Source: Pirellula staleyi DSM 6068 (GTDB lineage: Bacteria; Planctomycetota; Planctomycetia; Pirellulales; Pirellulaceae). Taken from it: a stretch of 33,148 nt of DNA. The stretch's first letter is position 1, and the number at the start of each line of letters is the position of its first letter. The position numbers and the translations under genes were made by a program. The stretch spans positions 1-33,148 of the forward strand of contig CAMBSL010000037.1 of assembly GCA_945870455.1 (NCBI GenBank). Reading direction: 5' to 3'. This document shows positions 1-8,200 of this stretch, piece after piece. The notes beneath the pieces were generated by a model that saw only the letters and a program-made list of their open reading frames with translations, did not search any database and was not told the origin of the DNA.

Positions 1-1
1 G

Positions 2-1177
2 CTTCAGAATGGGCAGATCTCGGCGGGGAAACTTCCGTCGAACTGGAGTGAATCGGAAAACGTTCGATGGTTTGCAAAAACCAAGGGGCTTGGCTGGTCG
101 TCGCCCGTCATTGTCTCTGAACGAATCTACTTTACTTCAGCCACTAACGCGGAAGAATCCGTATCCGAAAGCGGTGAACTCCGAGGGCGTCAGCGATTGA
201 ATCTTGTTTGCCTCAGCGCCAAAGATGGCAAAGAGCTTTTCAGCAAAGTGATTTTCGAACAACCAAAAGATGCTCCGCAGATTCACAACAAAAATTCGCA
301 CGCGAGTCCGACCCCAGTTATTGAACTCAATCGCATCTATGTTCATTTTGGACATCAAGGGACTGCTTGCACCGACCTAGACGGGAACAAAATCTGGGAA
401 AACCGAGACCACGCATTTCCGCCAACGCACGGCAACGGCGGTTCGCCTATTCTTGTGGATGGAAAACTCATTCTTACCTGCGATGGAGGCGAAACTCCTT
501 ATACGCTCGCATTGGACGCGTTAACCGGCAAGGAGGCTTGGAAGACGTTTCGAAATACGCCTGCGGATAAACCTTTCTCTTTTTGTACTCCGCAATTGAT
601 CTCGGTGAATGGCACCAAGCAGATCGTGTCGCAAGGGACAAACATTGTCCAGTCTCTGTCTCCTGCCAATGGAAGTGTACTTTGGTTTCTTCGCTACGAT
701 GGATTCTCCGTTGTACCTCGACCCTTGTTCCATCAAGGCGTACTTTTGATTTGTACTGGTTTCGGCAAGACGAAGGTCTTGGCAATCGATCCAACGGGTA
801 GTGGCGATGTTACGGAGACGCATTTGAAATGGTCGTTCGGCACGAGCGTCCCACAAACGCCGTCCTTGGTTTGCTTTGAAAATCAAGTGATCATGGCCAG
901 TGACGGCGGTATTGCGACGAGTGTGGATATCGAGACTGGCAAGGAGATTTGGCGAAAGAGATTGGGAGGCAACTTTTCAGCTTCTCCATTGTTAACAGGC
1001 GATACAATCTACTTTCAAAGCGAATCAGGTGAAGCCTTGGTCATGAAACTTGGGGAACAACTCGAAGAGATCGCTCGCAACTCATTGCCAGGCCGAATAT
1101 TTGCATCCTATGCAGTCGTTGACAACGACTTGATCATTCGTGCCGAGCAAGGGGTCTACCGAATCGGTCAGCCATGA
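2..1177 (+). CDS. PQQ-like beta-propeller repeat protein (5' end outside window)
   Basis: The reading frame is open from base 2, well upstream of the first ATG-like start, so the gene is cut by the left edge and about 392 residues are visible. The visible N-terminus reads NWSESENVRWFAKTKGLGWS and then SSPVIV, which is typical of the first blade of secreted planctomycete PQQ-like/BamB-like propellers. Several blades follow with the usual pattern of an aromatic or hydrophobic strand and an L-(D/S)-xx-(T/D)-G-K-x-x-W ending, for example LDALTGKEAWKTF and VDIETGKEIWRKR. The family forms seven- or eight-bladed propellers, usually in the periplasm, often with no bound PQQ and a scaffolding role. 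Its stop overlaps the start of the signal peptidase gene by 4 bases (ATGA), so the two are probably co-transcribed. No catalytic function can be assigned. Confidence 0.85.
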   Translation, partial: LQNGQISAGKLPSNWSESENVRWFAKTKGLGWSSPVIVSERIYFTSATNAEESVSESGELRGRQRLNLVCLSAKDGKELFSKVIFEQPKDAPQIHNKNSHASPTPVIELNRIYVHFGHQGTACTDLDGNKIWENRDHAFPPTHGNGGSPILVDGKLILTCDGGETPYTLALDALTGKEAWKTFRNTPADKPFSFCTPQLISVNGTKQIVSQGTNIVQSLSPANGSVLWFLRYDGFSVVPRPLFHQGVLLICTGFGKTKVLAIDPTGSGDVTETHLKWSFGTSVPQTPSLVCFENQVIMASDGGIATSVDIETGKEIWRKRLGGNFSASPLLTGDTIYFQSESGEALVMKLGEQLEEIARNSLPGRIFASYAVVDNDLIIRAEQGVYRIGQP

Positions 1178-2544
1178 CGAGAGAATTGCGATCCAAGCCG
1201 AGTCGATGGTTCTTGTATTGGGCCGCGAGCCTTATTGTCTTGCTATTCCTTGGGATTATTTTGGCTGGGCTCATGATAATGCGTCAAGGCTATGTCCTTC
1301 GACAAGGAATTGTTGTAGGCAGCTCCATGGAACCCCATTTGAAAGGTCCTAGGTTGGTCTGGATTTGTCCAAGCTGCTCTGTGGAACAACAGTTCACTTT
1401 GGACACGTGTGTATCCGGCAAGCCGTTTCAGTGTCAGGCTTGTGGCGAGACGGACGCTTCCTCGGGCCTCGACATCTCTGAGATCGTGAAACTGGGAGTC
1501 CAAACGCGACCGGGCGAGAAAGTTCGATATGGCCCGACAAGACTGTTTCGTTCACAGCGATCCCATGATATCGAGGCAGGTATTGTCCATGCATCTGGCG
1601 TAAAGCGTGGAGATGTCGTCGTGTTTCAAGATACGCCGAACTCGCCGAGAGAGATTAAACGCATCGTTGGCTTTCCCGGTGAACGAATTGCAATCGAGAA
1701 CGGCGATCTGTTTGTTAATGGCGAACGCTATTGCAAGACAATGAACCAGACATTGTTGCAATCGATTTTGGTCGAGGGGTGCAATAGTTCACATGGGGCG
1801 CGCAAACTAGATGCGAACTCACTTGAAGATAGAGCGTTACTTATCCAAACGCGTTCCGAACGTTGTATCGACAATCGGCTAGGTAGCAATGCACATGATT
1901 CCCACCGTATCGTTCCAGTCGAAGACTTTGGCGTCGCGATTCAGCTGGCCGGCACTGAGAAGCTGGCCGGCACTGAGCAGCTTGCCGGCACTGAGCATCT
2001 TGCCGGCATTGGGCCGATGCAGCATTGGATCATCGAGTGCACTCTCAATTCAGCTTTCCGCAGCCAATTGGTTGCAATAGCGTTAGGCCCGGAAGGCTTC
2101 ACGATTGAATCGAGCGCGACGAAGATAGACGTCCCATTGAAAACGGGCAGCACCGATTCCCCTTGGATTGTGGTTACTATGGTGGACGGCTTCCTGTTGG
2201 TTGGAACGCCAACCACAGAATGGATGCGAATACCGCTCGAAGCGCGAGATGCGAACGTTGAAGCAAAGGATGGGAATTGCCGGTCGGTAGTCGGAATAGA
2301 ATGCAAGTCAGGAGTCTTGCGTGTGGAAAATGTGCTGGTATTTCGTGACATTTTCTACCGTGGCCAATTGGACTCGCCTACACAAGAATGGGATGCAGAG
2401 GACGGAATTGTGCTGTTGGGTGACAATGTTTCCGCATCCACGGATTCTCGTGATCGTTGGCCCGTCCGGCCAAACTTGTCCATTATCAAGGGAATCGTCA
2501 TCGAACCCAACAACCCAATCGAGAACTTAGTTCAACAACGATAA
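1174..2544 (+). CDS. Signal peptidase I (S26 family) with zinc-ribbon and long insertions
   Basis: This 456-residue membrane protease would cleave signal peptides from exported proteins. One membrane segment lies at about residues 13-36. The nucleophile motif GSSMEP places the catalytic Ser at 51, the general-base Lys is at 162 in REIKRIVGFPGE, and the C-terminal box reads GDN followed by STDSRDRW. Typical bacterial enzymes have about 200-320 residues, so this one is enlarged. A CxxC...CxxC ribbon (C65, C68, C87, C90) sits directly after the catalytic serine. A second insertion of roughly 200 residues (about 188-390) lies between the lysine box and the GDN box, and includes a six-residue LAGTE-type tandem repeat at 257-280. 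The start overlaps the propeller stop (ATGA). The catalytic dyad is intact, so I expect an active enzyme. The role of the insertions is unknown. Confidence 0.88.
   Translation: MTRELRSKPSRWFLYWAASLIVLLFLGIILAGLMIMRQGYVLRQGIVVGSSMEPHLKGPRLVWICPSCSVEQQFTLDTCVSGKPFQCQACGETDASSGLDISEIVKLGVQTRPGEKVRYGPTRLFRSQRSHDIEAGIVHASGVKRGDVVVFQDTPNSPREIKRIVGFPGERIAIENGDLFVNGERYCKTMNQTLLQSILVEGCNSSHGARKLDANSLEDRALLIQTRSERCIDNRLGSNAHDSHRIVPVEDFGVAIQLAGTEKLAGTEQLAGTEHLAGIGPMQHWIIECTLNSAFRSQLVAIALGPEGFTIESSATKIDVPLKTGSTDSPWIVVTMVDGFLLVGTPTTEWMRIPLEARDANVEAKDGNCRSVVGIECKSGVLRVENVLVFRDIFYRGQLDSPTQEWDAEDGIVLLGDNVSASTDSRDRWPVRPNLSIIKGIVIEPNNPIENLVQQR
1942..2013 (+). repeat. In-frame 18-bp minisatellite, four copies
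   Basis: Four head-to-tail 18-bp units lie inside the signal peptidase gene. The consensus is CAGCTGGCCGGCACTGAG, and the fourth copy is the most diverged. They encode QLAGTE, KLAGTE, QLAGTE and HLAGIG (residues 257-280). Because 18 is a multiple of three, copy-number change would not break the frame. Confidence 0.95.
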
Positions 2545-2764
2545 TCCTCGCAATCCTCGCAAACCAGTCTGCGGTTCGACATCGGCAGGATTCCAGGTGG
2601 ACGGCAATTGGGATTTGCCTACTACTTTGACTTGGGTCGGTTGGGGCAAGTTTTTTGGGGGTGGTCATAACATGCTTAGCCAACATCGTTTAGAATTAGG
2701 ATCTGTTTTTTAACCAGACCTAATCCCCCGTCCGGCGAATTCTTACCAGCCAGGATACCCGTCC

Positions 2765-3535
2765 ATGCACAAAACACTTTTCTCGGAGATCCTCGTTTCC
2801 ACTGTTGTTTTCTGTTTCGGTCTATCGATGGCAAAGTGCGAAGAGCCGCCCATCAAAGTGATTGATGCCTCCCAAGGAAAAGTACCTTCGGATGCCATTG
2901 TTCTATTTGATGGACACTCCGCAGATGCATTCGTTGGCGTGGATGGCAAGCCATGCACTTGGCCAATCAAGGACGGAGTTATGACCGTTGGGACTAGCTT
3001 TATCGTTTCGAAGCTACACTTTCGAGATGCTCAGATTCACGCCGAGTTTTCGGTACCCGCGAATGGCAACGGCAACAGCGGACTGTATATTCATGGTCAC
3101 TATGAAATGCAGATTTCAAATACGGCTGGCTCAAGCGAACCGAGCAAAGAAGTCATTGGCTCGCTTTATCGGTACGAACTGCCGTTAGTCAATGCTGGCA
3201 GACCTGGCAACGAATGGCAGTCGTACGACGTCATCTACCGGGCGCCTCGCTACAAGGATGGCAAGATTATCGAACCTGGAACCGTCACTGCACTCTTGAA
3301 CGGGGTGTTGGTACAGAACCATGTATCGTTTACTGAGCCGCGTTCGCCGTACACGCCTTATGTTTACAACAAAACTCCGTACACACTTAAGATACTAGAA
3401 AGCCTTAAACGAACCGAGTCGGGGCCGCTGTATTTGCAAGACCATCAGAGCCCGGTCCGATATCGGAGCGTCTGGATTCGTCCGCTTGACGAACATGCCA
3501 GTGTGTTTCAATTTAGCACCGTTGAAAAGAACTGA
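2765..3535 (+). CDS. Secreted DUF1080 (3-keto-disaccharide hydrolase-like) protein
   Basis: This 256-residue protein has a hydrophobic export signal at about 4-22 and a DUF1080/concanavalin-like fold after it. Family signatures are the opening segment AIVLFDGHSADAF, the central VPANGNGNSGLYIHGHYEMQ (97-116), then GRPGNEWQSYDVIYRAPR, and a C-terminal segment ending in YRSVWIRPL. DUF1080 proteins are greatly expanded in planctomycetes. Some members hydrolyse 3-keto-glycosides, while many are uncharacterised carbohydrate-binding or carbohydrate-processing proteins. The gene ends 4 bases before the DJ-1/PfpI start, so the two are probably co-transcribed. Periplasmic location is inferred from the signal. 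The exact substrate cannot be told. Confidence 0.85.
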   Translation: MHKTLFSEILVSTVVFCFGLSMAKCEEPPIKVIDASQGKVPSDAIVLFDGHSADAFVGVDGKPCTWPIKDGVMTVGTSFIVSKLHFRDAQIHAEFSVPANGNGNSGLYIHGHYEMQISNTAGSSEPSKEVIGSLYRYELPLVNAGRPGNEWQSYDVIYRAPRYKDGKIIEPGTVTALLNGVLVQNHVSFTEPRSPYTPYVYNKTPYTLKILESLKRTESGPLYLQDHQSPVRYRSVWIRPLDEHASVFQFSTVEKN

Positions 3536-3539
3536 TTGT

Positions 3540-4229
3540 ATGCCAATTGACCGTCGAAACTTTCTTGCTACCTCCAGCGCCACAACTGCGGCCCTGTGGG
3601 CAACGACGCAAGCGAACGCCACCCCTTCCCCTCAACCTCGAATAGAATTCAACCCTATGCCGCAACCCAAAGTACTGATTATCGTCGGTGATGCAACCGA
3701 AACGGTTGACACGCTTTACCCGTTTTATCGTTTGATTGAGGGTGGCTACCAGCCGGTGGTGGCTGCTCCAGAAAAGCGCCGTTATCAAATGGTTCTTCAC
3801 GAGGTGAAGCCGGGCTGGACAATCACCAAAGAGTGGGAAGGCTACTCGATCGAAGCGGAAATTGCTTTCAAAGATATCAAGCCGGACGAGTATGCCGGCA
3901 TCTTCTTTAGCGGTGGGCGTGCGCCGGAGTACATTCGCGAAGACCAAGACTTGTTGCGTATTACTAGATGGTTTTGGGATAACAAGAAACCATGTGCGAG
4001 CGTATGTCACGGGGTTGAAATCCCCGCCCGGGCCGGAATCGTCAAAGGGTTGCGTATGGCGACAGTCGCCAAGTGCAAATTCGATCTCGAAGTTTGCGGC
4101 GGTATCTACGTCAATGAACCTTGCGTTATAGACAAGAATATGTTTAGTGGTCGGACCTATCACGACAGCGGCTATTTTGTTGGACCTTGGATCAAAGCCT
4201 TGGACGAATCGATTGGTCGAAAAAGTTAA
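3540..4229 (+). CDS. DJ-1/PfpI family protein with Tat-type signal
   Basis: I start this at ATG 3540, 4 bases after the DUF1080 stop, and not at the upstream in-frame start at 3486, because the N-terminus then begins MPIDRRNFLATSS, a twin-arginine export motif followed by an Ala/Thr-rich segment. The product has 229 residues. The DJ-1/PfpI core runs from VLIIVGDATETVDTLYPFYR to the end. The nucleophile elbow is KPCASVCHGVEIPARAG with Cys156 and His157. This superfamily includes intracellular proteases, deglycase-type enzymes and chaperones, and most characterised members are cytoplasmic, so a Tat signal is notable. It is likely co-transcribed with the DUF1080 gene. Whether it is a hydrolase, hydratase or binding protein is undetermined. 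Confidence 0.85.
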   Translation: MPIDRRNFLATSSATTAALWATTQANATPSPQPRIEFNPMPQPKVLIIVGDATETVDTLYPFYRLIEGGYQPVVAAPEKRRYQMVLHEVKPGWTITKEWEGYSIEAEIAFKDIKPDEYAGIFFSGGRAPEYIREDQDLLRITRWFWDNKKPCASVCHGVEIPARAGIVKGLRMATVAKCKFDLEVCGGIYVNEPCVIDKNMFSGRTYHDSGYFVGPWIKALDESIGRKS

Positions 4230-4353
4230 CAAGCCGACGACGAGCACGCGGAGCGCGATAGGGACGTACTCATCGCGATCTGCGCGATACCTGGAACCCT
4301 AAAATTGACTTGGACCTACCACGGGAAGCGGCCACTAAGCGATATCTAGCACC

Positions 4354-5457
4354 ATGAGAATTAAACGAATTTTTGCCCACCGTGTTGAACTACCACTCGT
4401 CGAAGGGACTTACAAATGGTCTGGCGGCAAATCGGTTTCCGTGTTCGATAGCACCATCGTCGGTGTCGAAACAGATACGGGATTGATCGGGTATGGCGAA
4501 GTCTGTCCGCTCGGACCATTCTATCTGCCAGCTTACGCGGAGGGCGTTCGAAGCGGCCTTCGGGAAATCGCACCGCATTTGATAGGCTATGACCCTCGGG
4601 AGCTAGCCAAACTCAATCATCGGATGGACGCTGCGCTCAAGGGCCATCCGTATGTCAAATCAGGAATCGATATGGCTTGCTGGGACATCCTTGGCCTGTC
4701 GACCGGGTTGCCTGTTTGCGTATTGATGGGTGGTCGGTTCGGCGAAAACGTACGGCTTTATCGTGCGATTTCTCAAGAGGCACCGGAACAAATGGCTGCC
4801 AAAGTCGCCGGTTACCGCGCCCAAGGCTATACCCGTTTTCAATTAAAGGTGGGCGGCGATCCCGACTTGGATATCGAGCGAATTCACGCAGTTCGAGGGA
4901 TGTTGCTTGCAAGCGATCGACTGGTTGCAGATGCGAATACCGGCTGGACGCAACATGAAGCCATGCGAGTTGTCCGCGCCGTTCGCGATGTGGATGTTTA
5001 TATTGAACAACCTTGCTTGACATACAGCGAATGCCTGGCCGTTCGCCGTAATACGGATCATCCGTTTGTGTTGGATGAGAATGTTGATAGCCTGGAAATG
5101 CTGCTTCAAGCAAAATCCGATCTTGCGATGGATGTGGTCAATCTAAAAATAAGCAAGCTCGGTGGGCTCACGAAAACGAAGCAGGCTCGCGATCTGTGTG
5201 TGAGCATGGGAATTGCTATGACCCTAGAAGATAGTTGGGGTGGTGATATCACAACCGCTGCGATCGCACACCTTGCGCACAGCACGCCCGAAGAGTACCG
5301 CTTCACCAGCACGGACTTCAATAGTTATGTTACGGTGAGCACCGCCCAGAACGCTCCTCAACGCATCAATGGTTTTATGACGGCAAGCACCGAAGCGGGG
5401 CTTGGAATCACACCGAGACAAGAGATCCTTGGCCCCATGGTCGTAGACGTATCTTGA
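4354..5457 (+). CDS. Enolase-superfamily enzyme, probable cis-3-hydroxy-L-proline dehydratase
   Basis: This 367-residue protein belongs to the mandelate racemase/muconate lactonising group. The N-terminal capping domain includes [18 protein letters not shown] and [15 protein letters not shown], which I associate with the cis-3-hydroxy-L-proline dehydratase / 4-hydroxyproline-betaine epimerase branch. In the barrel, the catalytic lysines are K165 (FQLKVGG) and K265 ([10 protein letters not shown]). The magnesium ligands are D193 (VADAN), E218 (YIEQP) and D241 (VLDEN). The reaction expected for this branch is dehydration of cis-3-hydroxyproline to pyrroline-2-carboxylate, but epimerases share these residues. 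The gene stands alone on the plus strand after a 124-base spacer and converges on nnrD. No other hydroxyproline-catabolism gene is nearby, so superfamily membership is sure and the substrate is an inference. Confidence 0.78.
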   Translation: MRIKRIFAHRVELPLVEGTYKWSGGKSVSVFDSTIVGVETDTGLIGYGEVCPLGPFYLPAYAEGVRSGLREIAPHLIGYDPRELAKLNHRMDAALKGHPYVKSGIDMACWDILGLSTGLPVCVLMGGRFGENVRLYRAISQEAPEQMAAKVAGYRAQGYTRFQLKVGGDPDLDIERIHAVRGMLLASDRLVADANTGWTQHEAMRVVRAVRDVDVYIEQPCLTYSECLAVRRNTDHPFVLDENVDSLEMLLQAKSDLAMDVVNLKISKLGGLTKTKQARDLCVSMGIAMTLEDSWGGDITTAAIAHLAHSTPEEYRFTSTDFNSYVTVSTAQNAPQRINGFMTASTEAGLGITPRQEILGPMVVDVS

Positions 5458-5464
5458 TGCGTTG

Positions 5465-5498
5465 CTTGCGCGCAAGAGTAGATTGGGACCAAGGTCCC
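5465..5498. terminator. Inverted repeats between convergent genes (candidate bidirectional terminator)
   Basis: The 46-base spacer between the two converging genes contains a perfect 12-base palindrome, CTTGCGCGCAAG (5465-5476), and a hairpin with a 6-bp stem, GGGACC-AA-GGTCCC (5485-5498). There is no clear U-tract on either side, so a terminator role is inferred from position. Confidence 0.4.
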
Positions 5499-5503
5499 GA
5501 TCC

Positions 5504-6403
5504 TCAAGTTTGTGGAAGAGTGCGAAAGGCTTTCGGAATGTACTGGATCAGGTCCGTCGCAAGCGTGCTTGGAGTCTCTAATGCTTGATGTGCAATGTCG
5601 CCCGCCAAGCCATGCAAGTGCGCGCCCAATCGAGCGGCATCCAAACAGGACATTCCCTGACACACGAGTGCAGCGATGATTCCGGTTAAACAATCACCGT
5701 TGCCCCCTGCAGCCATACTTGCGTTCCCTGTTTCGTTTTCGAACGATCGACTGCCATCGGTTATGTACGTTCGATGGCCTTTGAGAAGGATCACAGACTT
5801 GGTGTGACCTGCAATTTCGTCGGCGATTGATTTTTGCTCCTCGCGGTCTTGAGCTAACACTCCACTGAGTCGTTGCCATTCTCCAGGATGCGGAGTCAGG
5901 ATACGATTCGTCACCTCCGAACCGGCTGGCCCATGAGCGAGAGACGAACGATCCGCTCGGAGCCGCATCCATGTTTCCGAATCGCTTATCGCATTGAGAG
6001 CGTCCGCGTCGAAAATCACGTTTTTGTTCAACGTTTTGAAAATAGTTTCGACAACTGCGTCCGAGTCCGCGCTTCTGCCTAATCCTGGACCGATCGCTAC
6101 ACAAGTTGCTTTTTCGAGCGGAGAAACGAGTTGCTGCAACGATGTGCTAATCAGCCGCCCAGAATCATCGCAAGCCAGCGGAACGGTCATGTAGCACGGA
6201 TGAAACGACGCGACGAGGTCTAAACTCGTTGCGGGAACGGCTAAAGTAACCAAACCTGCACCGGAGCGAAGGCATGCCATTCCTGCGATAGCAATCGCGC
6301 CGCCCATCCCCCTCGCGCCTCCAATCATCAGTGCGTGGCCGAAAGACCCTTTGTGCGATTCCTTCGCTCGAGATTGCAGATTCGGTAATTTTTGGGCCAA
6401 CAT
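5504..6403 (-). CDS. nnrD: ADP-dependent (S)-NAD(P)H-hydrate dehydratase
   Basis: This 299-residue ribokinase-like enzyme repairs damaged NAD(P)H hydrates (the S form) using ADP. Visible motifs are FGHALMIGGARGMGGA (21-36), the glycine-rich IGPGLGR (104-110), FDADALNAIS (131-140), TPHPGEW (170-176), LLKGHRTYITDG (206-217) and AAGGNGDCLTGIIA (231-244), where D237 matches the catalytic Asp of the usual GTGGSGD motif. It lacks the N-terminal YjeF epimerase domain found in fused Nnr proteins. The partner epimerase is not in this window. The start at 6403 has an AGGAG two bases upstream. It is transcribed away from the thiolase. Confidence 0.9.
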   Translation of the reverse strand: MLAQKLPNLQSRAKESHKGSFGHALMIGGARGMGGAIAIAGMACLRSGAGLVTLAVPATSLDLVASFHPCYMTVPLACDDSGRLISTSLQQLVSPLEKATCVAIGPGLGRSADSDAVVETIFKTLNKNVIFDADALNAISDSETWMRLRADRSSLAHGPAGSEVTNRILTPHPGEWQRLSGVLAQDREEQKSIADEIAGHTKSVILLKGHRTYITDGSRSFENETGNASMAAGGNGDCLTGIIAALVCQGMSCLDAARLGAHLHGLAGDIAHQALETPSTLATDLIQYIPKAFRTLPQT

Positions 6404-6594
6404 ATCTCCTAAGTTCTGACCGCTAAGTTACCGCAAGCGAAAGCGGAATCGCCGCGACTCTGGCAACGGTCTGTTACGGTGTGCTTCGGTCCCTGGGCAG
6501 TCAACCCAGGCCCGGCGCCCGGATACGCGATTGTACGGTATGATGAGTTGGTCGCGAAACTAGCCAAACACAAATCTTGTTGTTGGGGGAGACC

Positions 6595-7803
6595 ATGACT
6601 TCGTCCTATTTGATTTCTGGTTGTCGAACTCCGATCGGAAAATACCTCGGCGGTCTCTCGTCGTTGAGCGCAGTTGAGCTGGGCGGTCAAGCGATTGCAG
6701 AGGCAGTCCGACGAGCAAGCTTAGATCCGAACTCCATCGATCAAGTTATCATGGGCCAAGTCATCCAGGCAGGATCGGGCCAAGCACCTGCGAGGCAGGC
6801 AAGCCATCGAGCAGGCTTGCCCACAACGGTAGGTGCGACGACAGTCAATAAAGTCTGCGGGTCCGGATTGGTTTCGGTCATGTTAGCGGACATGGCGATT
6901 CGAGCGGGCGAATATCGAAGAGTGGTTGCAGGTGGAATGGAGAGCATGAGCCAAGCTCCGCACCTGTTAAGGCATGGTCGTGCGGGTTGGAAATATGGCG
7001 AACAGCCATTGATGGACTCAATTGATTTAGATGGCCTTCGATGTGCTCAATTGGGATTCGCGATGGGTTGCATCGCCGAATGGGTGGCCAAAGTGGAAAC
7101 GATTACTCGAGAAGAACAAGATGAATGGGCGGTGCGAAGTCACCGCTTGGCGATATCGGCTGCGGGTGCGATGTCGGCAGAGATCGTGCCCGTAACGGTG
7201 GTAGAGGCAAAGAAACCGGTTGTGCGATCCGTTGACGAAGGACCTCGGCCTGACACCAGTATGGTTTCGCTCGGGAATTTGAAGCCTGTATTTCATTCGC
7301 CGCTTGTGGGTGGCAGCGATTCGGCGGGATATCAAGTCTCGGTGACGGCCGGGAACGCTTCCACACTCAGCGATGGCGGAGCAGCGGTCGTTGTCGTAGA
7401 CGAAGAGACCCTTCGCAGCGTGAAGACGGATTGGTCGTTTCGCATTGCGGGTCATTGCCATTTTGCGGGCGACCACCAACGGATTTTTACCGCACCCGTC
7501 GGGGCTGTCCATCAACTTCTTCGAAAGACAAACAAGTCCGTTTCCGATGTCGATTTGTTTGAGATCAATGAAGCGTTCGCGGCGCAGACTTTGGCCTGCA
7601 TCCGGGATTTGCATTTAGATGCGAATCATGTCAATATTCGAGGTGGAGCCATTGCAATGGGACATCCACTAGGATGTAGCGGCACCCGTGTTCTTGTTTC
7701 ATTGATACACAGTCTGATTGAAAGCAAACAGGAACGGGGCATTGCAACATTGTGCTTAGGTGGCGGCGAAGCGGTTGCGATGATGATCGAGCGAGAAACC
7801 TGA
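6595..7803 (+). CDS. Acetyl-CoA C-acyltransferase (thiolase)
   Basis: This is a 402-residue thiolase, full length for the family (about 390-400). I take ATG 6595, behind a GGGGGAG at 6585-6591, over the upstream TTG 6577. The N-terminus SGCRTPIGKYLGGLSSL is standard. Catalytic features are the acylated Cys88 in VNKVCGSGLVS, N325 in the NEAFA motif, His357 in GGAIAMGHPLGCSGTR, and Cys387 in CLGGGEA. The enzyme condenses two acetyl-CoA or cleaves 3-ketoacyl-CoA. Sequence alone does not say whether the job is beta-oxidation or acetoacetyl-CoA synthesis, and no beta-oxidation partners are adjacent. The last codons (ERET, stop) lie within the first unit of a 17-bp tandem array that continues downstream. 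Confidence 0.92.
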   Translation: MTSSYLISGCRTPIGKYLGGLSSLSAVELGGQAIAEAVRRASLDPNSIDQVIMGQVIQAGSGQAPARQASHRAGLPTTVGATTVNKVCGSGLVSVMLADMAIRAGEYRRVVAGGMESMSQAPHLLRHGRAGWKYGEQPLMDSIDLDGLRCAQLGFAMGCIAEWVAKVETITREEQDEWAVRSHRLAISAAGAMSAEIVPVTVVEAKKPVVRSVDEGPRPDTSMVSLGNLKPVFHSPLVGGSDSAGYQVSVTAGNASTLSDGGAAVVVVDEETLRSVKTDWSFRIAGHCHFAGDHQRIFTAPVGAVHQLLRKTNKSVSDVDLFEINEAFAAQTLACIRDLHLDANHVNIRGGAIAMGHPLGCSGTRVLVSLIHSLIESKQERGIATLCLGGGEAVAMMIERET

Positions 7804-7877
7804 CCAAGCGAGAAACCTGACCAAGCGCGAAACCTGACCAAGCGCGAAACCTGACCAAGCGCGAAACCTGATCGAGC
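7784..7877 (+). repeat. 17-bp tandem array at thiolase 3' end
   Basis: There are five full head-to-tail copies of a 17-bp unit (7784-7868) and a nine-base partial copy (7869-7877). Unit 1 is TGATCGAGCGAGAAACC. Unit 2 is TGACCAAGCGAGAAACC. Units 3-5 are TGACCAAGCGCGAAACC. Unit 1 encodes the end of the thiolase, and the thiolase stop codon is the TGA opening unit 2. The array seems to have grown outward from coding sequence into the spacer. No unique spacers separate the units, so it is not CRISPR. Confidence 0.95.
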
Positions 7878-7927
7878 AAAGAATTCGAGTCGTCCAAATT
7901 GTACTCTATTTTTGTCTGGAGTCTTCC

Positions 7928-8200
7928 ATGGGATTGAGCAAAGAACGCTATGAATACCACCTTACGTCACGAGGGTGGACGGATGGTTCACTTTATGGCG
8001 ACGTCCAAGGTGGACAGAAGTTGCGTGAAACGCCTTCTGATCGCGTAATGACGTTGGTGGTATCCGAAGTACTTGACGAAGGCCTGAGGCCCAATGTCTA
8101 TGATCGGATTGCCTGGCAGTCAGACGATCCGCTTGAAATTAAAAGGTTGCTCGCTGAGTTTGGCGATCGCCCAAAGGATGCGTTGCCCCTGATCGAGTGA
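7928..8200 (+). CDS. Hypothetical 90-residue protein
   Basis: This small soluble protein starts MGLSKERYEYHLTSRGWTDG and has no signal peptide or membrane segment. The body is mixed charged, with RVMTLVVSEVLDEG and LEIKRLLAEFGDRP resembling a short strand-helix pattern. I do not recognise the family. It lies 124 bases after the thiolase, with the 17-bp array between, and its own stop codon lies in a near-identical copy of the array unit (8190-8206). Protein-like composition and a clean ATG support coding. The YEYHLTSRGW opening resembles small planctomycete proteins of unknown role, but this is only an impression. Confidence 0.6.
   Translation: MGLSKERYEYHLTSRGWTDGSLYGDVQGGQKLRETPSDRVMTLVVSEVLDEGLRPNVYDRIAWQSDDPLEIKRLLAEFGDRPKDALPLIE

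Noticed and set aside
2545..2764. Possible RNA gene before the DUF1080 gene
   Set aside because: A GGTTCGA-like word caught the eye, but no tRNA arms or other consistent stems could be built around it.
3513..4247. Minus-strand frame (244 codons) opposite the DJ-1/PfpI gene
   Set aside because: It is fully antisense to a gene with a Tat signal and catalytic Cys motif, and has no recognisable features.
6492..6510. Short hairpin CCTGGG...CCCAGG between nnrD and thiolase
   Set aside because: A 6-bp stem in a divergent promoter spacer with no supporting context is too weak to call an operator.
7784..7877. Possible CRISPR-like array
   Set aside because: The 17-bp units are head to tail with no spacers and no cas genes are present.
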